Below, piece after piece: positions 57,446 to 64,000 of a stretch of DNA of 64,000 nt. The notes under the pieces are model-generated. The model did no database searches, had not been told where the DNA came from, and saw only the letters and a list, made by a program, of their open reading frames with translations. The DNA is from DDH964 sp963763205 (GTDB taxonomy: Bacteria; Desulfobacterota; Desulfuromonadia; Desulfuromonadales; DDH964). Every line of letters starts with the position of its first letter. Position 1 is the stretch's first letter. The position numbers and the translations under genes were made by a program. The DNA lies in the NCBI GenBank assembly GCA_963763205.1, contig CAVXNQ010000022.1, positions 366,221-430,220 on the forward strand, written 5' to 3'.

Positions 57446-57697
57446 ATGAAAAGAGCGGTCAAAACTTTCCTGTTCGGCCTGGCGGTCCTGATCGGCGTCC
57501 TCCTCCTCGGCACCTTTACCGGCCTGATCCACGGCGGGAACCTCGGCGGCTACATCTTCCTCGGGTTTCTGGGGCTGATCGTCGCCTGTCAGGTGATTCC
57601 CGCCCTGATGCTGTTCGGGGTGCTGGTCAAGGAGATCGTCCACCCCGCGCCCAAGGAGAACCGCGAGGCCCAGCTGCCGGGCGGCGAGGGGCACTAG
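57446..57697 (+). CDS. Small two-helix membrane protein A
   Basis: An 83-residue protein with GAAAGGAG upstream. Helices at residues 6-26 (KTFLFGLAVLIGVLLLGTF) and about 35-60 (GYIFLGFLGLIVACQVIPALML). The C-terminus is charged (KEIVHPAPKENREAQ). I do not recognise the family. Its place at the head of the cytochrome operon, and similarity in size and design to proteins B and C, suggests a set of small subunits of one membrane complex. Confidence 0.75.
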   Translation: MKRAVKTFLFGLAVLIGVLLLGTFTGLIHGGNLGGYIFLGFLGLIVACQVIPALMLFGVLVKEIVHPAPKENREAQLPGGEGH

Positions 57698-57724
57698 AAG
57701 CTTCTCCAACCAAGCGAGGCGGTC

Positions 57725-58126
57725 ATGAACGAGCGAGGCATTCTCATTGCCGACAAGGATACCGAAACCCGCCGGGTCCTGGCCGAGGTCCTTTCCCAGG
57801 CCGGCTACTCGGTGAAGACCACCGACTCCGCCGCCGACGTGCTGAGCGACATTCTGCAAAAGAATGCCCACGTCATCCTGGTGGGGAGCGATTTCGACGA
57901 AAAGGTGGCCACGGCCGACTTGATCCCGCTGATCAAAAGATGCGACCGCAACCTGACCATCATCCTGGTCTCGGACGAGAAGTCCCTCGCCACGGTGCGC
58001 AAGATCCGCCGCGAAGGGATCTTCTACCACGCGCTGAAACCGGTTTGCGCCGCCGACCGGGAGGAGATCCGCGTGGCCGTGGAGTGCGCCTACAAGAACG
58101 TGCTCAACGTGCTGAGCGTTCACTAG
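57725..58126 (+). CDS. Atypical response-regulator receiver (pseudo-receiver)
   Basis: A 133-residue receiver fold: strand 1 GILIADKDTETRRVLAEVL, strand 3 HVILVGSDFDEK, Thr/Ser region TIILVSDEKS and Lys in YHALKPV. The residue after strand 3, normally the phosphorylated Asp, is Gly54; Asp56 or Asp58 would be out of place. The acidic pocket (IADKD) is also altered. It may thus work without phosphorylation. It sits between small membrane-protein genes in a respiratory operon, which is unusual for a receiver. Confidence 0.8.
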   Translation: MNERGILIADKDTETRRVLAEVLSQAGYSVKTTDSAADVLSDILQKNAHVILVGSDFDEKVATADLIPLIKRCDRNLTIILVSDEKSLATVRKIRREGIFYHALKPVCAADREEIRVAVECAYKNVLNVLSVH

Positions 58127-58145
58127 CGAGGAAAGGAGCAACCCC

Positions 58146-58388
58146 ATGAACGGCAAGGCAGGATTATCGACGGCTATCGCCCTGCTGACGGGGCCGGTCC
58201 CGGCCGCCTGGGCCGCCACCGGCCGCCAGGACAGCAGCCCGTTGGTGGTCTGGACCTTTCTCGGCTTCTGCGCCCTGATCGTCGTCGCCCAGCTGCTTCC
58301 GGCATTTCGCAGCGCACGGCGGGCCGCGGCGGCGAAACGCAGACGCCTCGCCCAGCGGCAGGCGGTGAAGGTGCCGGCACGGGACTAG
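58146..58388 (+). CDS. Small membrane protein B
   Basis: An 80-residue protein with a signal-like or first helix (STAIALLTGPVPAAWAA), a second helix (LVVWTFLGFCALIVVAQLL) and a strongly basic tail (RSARRAAAAKRRRLAQRQ). AAAGGAG upstream. Family unknown. It follows the pseudo-receiver by 19 bases. Confidence 0.72.
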   Translation: MNGKAGLSTAIALLTGPVPAAWAATGRQDSSPLVVWTFLGFCALIVVAQLLPAFRSARRAAAAKRRRLAQRQAVKVPARD

Positions 58389-58427
58389 TCCCGGCCGGAA
58401 ACAAAGCCCGGAGAAGGAGGAACGATC

Positions 58428-58703
58428 ATGAAACGGGAACTCTGCTGGATAGGACTGCTGACAGCCTTCGGGGCGACCCTGCTGGCGGCGAAATATTTCG
58501 GCTGGCTGACCACCGGCGGCTTCGGCAGCCTGGTCACTGCCATCTTTTTCGGTTATTGCGCCATCATCCTGGTGGCTCAGGTCTTCTCCGCCCTGATGGC
58601 GCTTCGCGCCCTGGTCCGGGATGCGGCACTGCGCAACGGGGAACTCCAGCGCGCGACCTGCCGCAGCGGCCAGGACAACCGCAGCCGGGAGGAGCAATCA
58701 TGA
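58428..58703 (+). CDS. Small membrane protein C
   Basis: A 91-residue protein with GGAGGAACG upstream and two helices (CWIGLLTAFGATLLAAKYFG and LVTAIFFGYCAIILVAQVF). The second helix and following LVAQ-F-AL motif resemble those of proteins A and B (IVACQVIPALML, IVVAQLLPAF), so the three may be paralogues. Its stop overlaps the cytochrome start (ATGA), which points to translational coupling. Confidence 0.75.
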   Translation: MKRELCWIGLLTAFGATLLAAKYFGWLTTGGFGSLVTAIFFGYCAIILVAQVFSALMALRALVRDAALRNGELQRATCRSGQDNRSREEQS

Positions 58704-59759
58704 GACGGCTGCCGAATCGCCTGACCCCGGCCCTGGCGCTGCTGGCGCTGCTGGCGCTCGCCGGCCCCTCTCCCGCAGAGGCCGGGGCGCTGGCGAGCGA
58801 AACCTGCCTCGGCTGTCACGCCGATGCCGAAACCGTGACGCCGCAGCGGGTCGTCGATCCCCGCCTCTTCGACCATACCGCCCACGCCGAACTGGGCTGC
58901 CCGACCTGCCACGCCTCGGTCGGCGCCGGCCACCCCGAGGACGGCCTGACCCCGTCCAGGGCGAGCTGCCGCGATTGCCATCAGGCGATCGCCGCGGAAT
59001 ATGCCGCCACCGACCATGCCGCCAACGCCGCCTGCGGCGACTGCCACAACCCCCACGCCGCCCATGCCACCCGGGAGGTCTCCGGGCAGGACATGAACCG
59101 CCCCTGCGCCGCCTGCCACGCGGCGCCGGCCATGGCGGCGGCCCATGGCGCCTGGCTCCCCCAGGCGCAGCTGCACCTGGAGATGCTCCCCTGCGTCACC
59201 TGCCATACCGCCTCGCGCGATTATGTCATCACCCTGTACCTGAGCCGCCCCCGCAGCGCAGCAGACCCGGGAGCCCGCACGGGACTCTTCGCGCCGGTCG
59301 ACTACGCGGAACTCAAGGCGCTGTCCGGGGGGGCGGGAGCCCGCCGCCCTGGTCGACGCCGACGGCGACGGCTTCGTCAGCCTCGCCGAGCTGAAACGCT
59401 TCAACCCTGCCCGGGCCTCGTCCCTGCGCCTCACGGGGATGCTGACCCCCGAGGTCGTCACCCACAACCTGCAGATCCTCGACAACCGCTGGGACTGCAC
59501 CTTCTGCCACGCCTCCGGCCCCGGGGCGATGCAGACCAGTTATCTCGCCGTCCCGCGGGCGGACGGCAGCTACGGGCGGCTGCCGGTGGAGAAGGGGGCG
59601 ATCCTCGACGCCCTGAACGGCACCCCCGATTTCTACATGATGGGCGCCACCCGCAACGCCTCCCTGAACCTGCTCGGCCTGGCGATCCTCGCCGGCGGCC
59701 TGGTTATGCCGGTCGGCCACGGGTTCCTGCGCTTTCTGACCCGGAACAACCGCCCGTGA
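58700..59759 (+). CDS. Seven-heme c-type cytochrome with an EF-hand and C-terminal membrane helix (one frameshift)
   Basis: About 352 residues from ATG 58700 with signal peptide (LTPALALLALLALAGPSPAEA). Seven heme sites: CLGCH, CPTCH, CRDCH, CGDCH, CAACH, CVTCH and, after a one-base shift in the G run near 59330, CTFCH. Between hemes six and seven lies a canonical calcium-binding EF-hand loop, DADGDGFVSLAE (59355-59390). The C-terminus has one helix (LLGLAILAGGLVMPVGHGFL), so the protein stays membrane-bound on the outside. Adjacent cytochrome b suggests a quinol:cytochrome c oxidoreductase of the Cbc kind. The EF-hand insertion is not something I know from described members. Confidence 0.85.
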
Positions 59760-59772
59760 AAGGAGCAACGCC

Positions 59773-60447
59773 ATGACCTCGCACAGCAGCCAGAACCCCT
59801 CGCGGATCTACCTGCAGCCGACGCCGGTGCGCATCTGGCACTGGCTCAACGCCCTGGGCATCGTCACCCTCGGCCTCTCCGGCGCCCAGATCCGTTTTCC
59901 CGAGTTCGTCAACCTCTTCGGCAGCTACAAGGGGGCGATCGAGCTCCACAATGCCGCCGGCCTGCTGGTCTCGGTCTCCTTCGCCCTCTGGTTCTTCTAC
60001 TACACCTGCGTCGCCCACAAGATGACCCGGCTCTACGTCCCCAGCGGCCAGGACCTGCGCCACGGCCTGCTGCGCCAAGGGCTCTTCTACTTCTATTACT
60101 ACTTCCAGGGGCGGCCCAATCCCCACCATCCGACCCCCGACAACAAGTTCAACCCGCTGCAGAAATCGGCCTATCTCGCCATCATGTTCGTCCTCATGCC
60201 CCTGACGGGACTGAGCGGCATCCTGCTGATGAACGTCGCGCCGCTGCGGGAGGTAGTGCTTTTGGTCGGGGGGCTGAAGATCCTGGTCGGAGTCCATTTC
60301 CTGCTGGCCTGCGCACTCTTCGCCTTTCTCTTCACCCACGTCTACCTCGCCACCCTCGGCCGCACCCCCACCGCCTACATCAAGCCGATGTGGACCGGCT
60401 GGGAGGAACTCGATACCGAGGAGCACGGCAAAACCGTGAAACCCTGA
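59773..60447 (+). CDS. Membrane cytochrome b (cytochrome b561/hydrogenase-b type)
   Basis: A 224-residue protein with about four helices: WHWLNALGIVTLGLSGAQI, GLLVSVSFALWFFYYTCVA, YLAIMFVLMPLTGLSGILL and LVGVHFLLACALFAFLFTHVYL. Paired histidines in RIWHWLN, ELHNAAG, VHFL and FTHVYL can ligate two b hemes. The family oxidises or reduces quinols and passes electrons to periplasmic partners, here the 7-heme cytochrome encoded 13 bases upstream. The right-arm copy has no frameshift. Confidence 0.86.
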   Translation: MTSHSSQNPSRIYLQPTPVRIWHWLNALGIVTLGLSGAQIRFPEFVNLFGSYKGAIELHNAAGLLVSVSFALWFFYYTCVAHKMTRLYVPSGQDLRHGLLRQGLFYFYYYFQGRPNPHHPTPDNKFNPLQKSAYLAIMFVLMPLTGLSGILLMNVAPLREVVLLVGGLKILVGVHFLLACALFAFLFTHVYLATLGRTPTAYIKPMWTGWEELDTEEHGKTVKP

Positions 60448-60477
60448 GCGGGACGGCGGGATGTCAAGGAGGTTGTC

Positions 60478-61002
60478 ATGAACGGCTATTCGAATTTTCG
60501 ACCGGGCGCATCCCGGTCAAGGGGCTTCGGACCGGCGGCGCCACGGCCCGCCGAAAACCACCTTGAGTCGTTCCAGCGGGAGTTCCAGGTCCTCTCCCGG
60601 CGCTGCATCCAGGAGCTGTTCGCTTTTCTGCTGATCGCGACCGGTTGCTTCGCGCTCCGTCATGCCGACCTGCTCGGAGCGCTGCCGGACCCAGTCCGGA
60701 CCCTCCTCGGCGCGCCTCCCCCGCCGGTCCTGACCAGCCTGCTGCTGGGCATCTACCTCTTCTCGCAGACCGTCCTCACCCTCGGCCGCGCCGTCGGCGG
60801 GGCCCGGCCTTTGCTGAAATGGCAGCATCTCGCCTACCGCTGCGCCTTCTTTTTCTTCTACGCCACGGCCGGCGCCCTGGGCGATCACTTCCTGGCCGTC
60901 TTAGTCGCCGGCCTGACCCTCTTCGGCCTGGAGTTTTTCAGCCTCTGGACCTATTCAGCCAGAAACCTCCCACCGGGGCGCGCCCTGTCGGGCCGGCTCT
61001 GA
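60478..61002 (+). CDS. Membrane protein of the cytochrome module, function unknown
   Basis: A 174-residue protein with a 40-residue polar N-terminus and about four helices (CIQELFAFLLIATGCFALRH, PVLTSLLLGIYLFSQTVLTLG, AYRCAFFFFYATAGAL and FLAVLVAGLTLFGLEFFSLW). GGAGG lies 9 bases upstream of the ATG. No family is recognised. It follows the cytochrome b gene by 30 bases and may be the last gene of the respiratory module before mprF. Confidence 0.75.
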   Translation: MNGYSNFRPGASRSRGFGPAAPRPAENHLESFQREFQVLSRRCIQELFAFLLIATGCFALRHADLLGALPDPVRTLLGAPPPPVLTSLLLGIYLFSQTVLTLGRAVGGARPLLKWQHLAYRCAFFFFYATAGALGDHFLAVLVAGLTLFGLEFFSLWTYSARNLPPGRALSGRL

Positions 61003-61147
61003 AACGCCCGCAACCGTTCGGCATCTTCCCCGGCGTCTAAGCGGCTGCCCGGCAGAAAAATCCGTGCTACACTTGCCGGCGTCGCCAATCGCCCCGCCGC
61101 CTCCCGGCGGCGGGAACCGCCCCCCTCTCCAGGACCATTCCCCCGCA

Positions 61148-63704
61148 ATGAAGATCCCGCGCCTCCAATCCCTGGTCCCATTGCTGGTGCTGGTTCTCTT
61201 CGGCGCCGCGCTCTGGGTGATTCACCACGCCCTGGCCGACTACCACTATCAGGACATCCTGCGCCAGCTGCGGGCCATCCCCGGGCCACGCCTGGTCGCG
61301 GCCCTGATCCTGACCGCCCTCTCCTACCTGGTCATGACCGCGTACGACCGGCTCGCCATCCGCTACGTCGGCCACCCCCTGGAGCGGGGCAAGGTCCCTT
61401 TCGCCTCCTTTATCAGCTACGCCTTCAGTAACAACATCGGCCTCTCCCTGCTCACCTCCGGGTCGATCCGCTACCGCCTCTATTCGGCGTGGGGGCTGTC
61501 GGCCGAGGAGATCGCCCGGGTCGTCGGCTTCACGGTGGTGACCTTCTGGCTCGGCCTGCTGGCGACCGGCGGCGCGGTCTTTTTGAGCGAACCCCTGGTG
61601 CTGCCGGCCGGCAGCCACCTCCCCCTGGTCTCGATCCACGCGCTGGGCCTGCTCTCGCTGGCCGCGGTCGGCGGCTACCTGCTGCTGGTCGGCCTGCGCC
61701 GGGCCCCGTTTCGGCTGCGCGGCTGGGAATTTCAGCTGCCGGCCCCGCGCCTGGCCCTCGGTCAGCTGCTGGTCGGGGCTCTCGACTGGGTGCTGGCCGG
61801 CAGCGTCCTTTACGCCCTGCTGCCGGCCTCGGCGCCGATTTCCTTCGGTCAGTGGCTGGGGGTCTTCATGCTCGCCCAGTTGGTGGCGCTGATCAGCCAT
61901 GTGCCGGGCGGCCTGGGGGTCTTCGAGTCGCTGGTCCTGACCTTTGCCCCGAACGTCCCCGTCGACACCCTCATCGGCGCCCTGCTCGTCTACCGCGGCA
62001 TCTACTACCTGCTGCCGCTGGGACTGGCCGCGCTCCTGCTCGGTGGGCGGGAACTGCGACGCAAGCAGGGGCGCCTGGTCCAGGCGACCCAGTTCGCCGG
62101 CCGCTGGAGTTCGGTGATGGTGCCGCACCTGCTGGCGGCCAGCACCCTGGCCGGCGGCGCCATCCTGCTCTTTTCCGGGGCGACGCCGGCCATCCCCTCC
62201 CGCCTGCACTGGATGCAGGACTTTCTGCCGCTGCCGGTGGTGGAACTCTCTCACTTCTTCGGCAGCCTGGCCGGAGCCGGGCTGCTGATTCTCGCCCGGG
62301 GCCTGCAACGCCGTCTCGACGCGGCCTACCTGCTGGCCGCGGTGCTGCTGGCAGCCGGCAGCCTCTTCTCCCTGCTCAAAGGGGCCGACTACGAGGAGGC
62401 CCTGTTGCTCCTGATGATGCTGGCGGCCCTCCTCCCCTGTCGCCGCCACTTCTACCGGCGCTCCCCCCTGCTCGGCGAACCCTTCAGCGCCAGCTGGGTG
62501 GCGACCATCCTGCTGGTGCTGGTCTGCTCGCTCTGGCTGGGCTTCTTTTCCTACAAGCACCAGGCCTATTCCGGGGAACTCTGGTGGCATTTCGCCCTGC
62601 GCGGCGATGCGCCCCGTTTTCTGCGCGCCGAGGTGGGCGCCAGCGTCCTGCTGCTGCTCTTTGCCGTCGTCAAGCTGCTGCGCCCGGTGCCGCGGGATCC
62701 CGACCGCCCCGGCCCGGTCGAGCTGGAACGCGCCCGGGAGGTGATCCGGCGGGTACCGCAGACCTCGGCCAACCTGGCACTGCTCGGCGACAAAGCCCTG
62801 CTGTTCAACGCGGCCCAAAGCGCCTTTATCATGTATGCCGTCGAGGGACGCAGCTGGGTGGCACTGGGCGATCCGGTCGGCGCGAAGGCGGAGCAGCGAG
62901 GAACTGGCCTGGCAATTCCGCGAGCTCTGCGAGCGGCATGGCGGCTGGCCGGTCTTCTACGAGGTCGGTCCCGACACCCTGCCCCTCTACCTCGATCTCG
63001 GCCTGACGCCGGTGAAGATCGGCGAAAAGGCCCGGGTTGCGCTGGCGGAGTTTTCCCTGGACGGAGGCTCGCGCAGCGGTTTGCGTTACATCCTCCGCCG
63101 CCTGGAAAAGGACGGGTGCAGCTTCGAGGTCGTGCCGGCGGCGGCCGTCCCCGCGCTGCTGCCCGAACTGCAGGCCGTCTCCGACGCCTGGCTGGCGGCC
63201 AAGCACACCCGCGAAAAAGGGTTCTCGCTGGGCTATTTCGATGCCGGCTACCTCCGCCACTTTCCCTGTCGCCCTGGTCCGCCGGGACGGGGCCGATCGT
63301 CGCCTTCGCCAATCTCTGGCCGGGCGGCGACCGCGAGGAACTCTCCGTCGACCTGATGCGCTTCCTCCCCCACGCGCCGAGCGGCACCATGGACTATCTC
63401 TTCGTCAGCCTCATCCTCTGGGGCCAAAAGGAAGGATACCGCTGGTTCAACCTGGGCATGGCCCCCCTGGCGGGCCTGGAAAACCGTGCCTTTGCCCCTT
63501 TGTGGAACCGGCTCGGAGCGCTGGTCTTCCGTCACGGCGAACACTTCTACAACTTCCAGGGGCTGCGCGAGTACAAGGGGAAGTTCTCCCCCGATCTGGG
63601 ACCCCCGCTACCTGGCCTGTCCGGGCGGGCTGGCGTTGCCGCGCATCCTCACCAACATCGCCACCCTGATCTCGGGCGGCCTCAAAGGAGTCGTCGGCAA
63701 ATGA
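61148..63704 (+). CDS. mprF: MprF-type lysylphosphatidylglycerol synthase/flippase (three frameshifts near 3' end)
   Basis: About 850 residues. The first about 575 are intact in one frame: an N-terminal flippase-like region (SYAFSNNIGLSLLTSGSIRYRLY, GVFMLAQLVALISHVPGGLGVFE) and further helices. The C-terminal synthase domain has LLFNAAQSAFIMYAVEGRSWVALGDP, then, after shifts near 62888, 63268 and 63605, LRYILRRLEKDGCSF, YFDAGYLRHFPCA and WFNLGMAPLAGLENR. MprF transfers lysine (or alanine) from tRNA to phosphatidylglycerol and flips the product, lowering surface charge and giving cationic-peptide resistance. The stop overlaps acvB. Confidence 0.87.
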
Positions 63705-64000
63705 AACGCTGGCTGCTGGTTCTGTTGCTGCTGCTCGTCGCCCTTCCGGCCTGGGCAGCCCCTACCGAAGACACCCTCCGCTTCGGCCGTTTCGGCCAGG
63801 TCGTTTGCTATCGCAACACCCCCCAGCCCAAACACGTGGTCCTGTTCGTCTCCGGCGACGGCGGCTGGAACCTGGGGGTAATCGACATGGCCCGCAGCCT
63901 CGCCGGCCTCGACGCCCTGGTGGTCGGCATCGACATCAACCACTTCTTCCGGGAACTGGCCAAGGGGAAGGAGAAATGCCTCTACCCGGCTGCCGACTTC
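63701..64000 (+). CDS. AcvB/VirJ-family protein, N-terminal part (cut by window edge)
   Basis: The first 100 codons of a second acvB copy, identical at protein level to the left-arm copy (48738-50138). Signal peptide and first VSGDGGW motif are present. ATGA overlap with mprF supports coupled synthesis and hydrolysis of lysyl-phosphatidylglycerol. Confidence 0.85.
   Translation, partial: MKRWLLVLLLLLVALPAWAAPTEDTLRFGRFGQVVCYRNTPQPKHVVLFVSGDGGWNLGVIDMARSLAGLDALVVGIDINHFFRELAKGKEKCLYPAADF

Larger units (their letters stand above)
56907..64000 (+). repeat. Right arm of a large imperfect inverted repeat (runs off the window)
   Basis: Complement of 49839-56890. This arm has far fewer frameshifts and is the better reference for the gene products. 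Gene order: regulator fragment, small membrane protein A, pseudo-receiver, small membrane proteins B and C, 7-heme EF-hand cytochrome, cytochrome b, membrane protein, mprF, acvB. All genes point away from the centre. Confidence 0.92.

Noticed and set aside
49839..64000. Inverted repeat as a pure missing-adapter hairpin read
   Set aside because: The arms differ by clustered, conservative substitutions, especially in the cytochrome b and mprF genes, which random read error would not produce; a strain chimera remains possible.

Overview
The window is GC-rich bacterial DNA. It combines a selenocysteine formate dehydrogenase, several c-type cytochromes (including 5-heme and 7-heme proteins), an iron-type ABC importer, GGDEF/EAL and hybrid-kinase signalling, PEP synthase and a calcium-type P-ATPase. 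This mix is typical of the Desulfuromonadales/Geobacter branch of the old Deltaproteobacteria. That placement is an inference from gene content, since no rRNA or other phylogenetic marker was seen. Single-base frameshifts are frequent but uneven: dense at 3.7-7.3 kb and 50-56 kb, rare elsewhere. The sequence therefore looks like a draft assembly with uncorrected indels, and many 'broken' genes below are probably intact in the organism.

Layout. 0-0.2 kb: 3' end of a group IIC intron (maturase C-terminus, domains V and VI). 0.3-2.8 kb: a rhodanese with an in-frame TAG and a CcdA/TlpA-type thiol-redox pair, all on the minus strand. 3.2-11.9 kb: a formate oxidation locus on the plus strand, fdnGHI, a DsbA-like protein with an in-frame TGA at its active site, a diheme cytochrome c peroxidase, fdhE and an fdhD-mobA fusion. 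12-16.5 kb: a secreted HEAT-like protein, a Cys-rich miniprotein, an MFS transporter, a SpoU-type RNA methyltransferase and a peroxiredoxin-like protein with an in-frame TGA at the catalytic Cys. Each of the three in-frame TGA codons (FdnG, DsbA-like, Prx-like) is followed at the right distance by a SECIS-like hairpin, so this stretch encodes three likely selenoproteins.

16.6-30.5 kb (mostly minus strand): iron(III)-type ABC transporter, REC-PAS-GGDEF-EAL protein, polyphosphate glucokinase (plus strand), LarA-like racemase, periplasmic binding protein, CBS-pair protein and PEP synthase. 30.9-48.6 kb: GH17-GT2 glucan synthase, small cytochromes, a 5-heme cytochrome with a HAMP membrane protein, a hybrid kinase that has lost most of its CheB/CheR portion, SDR, P-type ATPase, Sir2, a cNMP-binding protein, and a three-gene set of histidine kinase, receiver and PP2C phosphatase.

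48.7-64 kb: a giant inverted repeat. The arms are 49839-56890 (genes on minus) and 56907-64000 (genes on plus, running off the window), separated by a 16-base spacer inside the linker of a Fis-type regulator. Each arm carries the regulator C-terminus, a small membrane protein, a pseudo-receiver, two more small membrane proteins, a 7-heme cytochrome with an EF-hand, a membrane cytochrome b, another membrane protein, MprF and AcvB/VirJ. The arms are similar but not identical: they show substitutions, some conservative at protein level, plus many indels in the left arm. The cytochrome b and EF-hand cytochrome module is the best candidate here for an undescribed quinol-linked electron-transfer complex.

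Mobile or repeated DNA includes a 169-bp MITE-like element in two copies (13.1 and 36.7 kb), a nested REP-like palindrome after fdhE, and a stranded domain-VI fragment of the group IIC intron directly behind a terminator at 34.2 kb.
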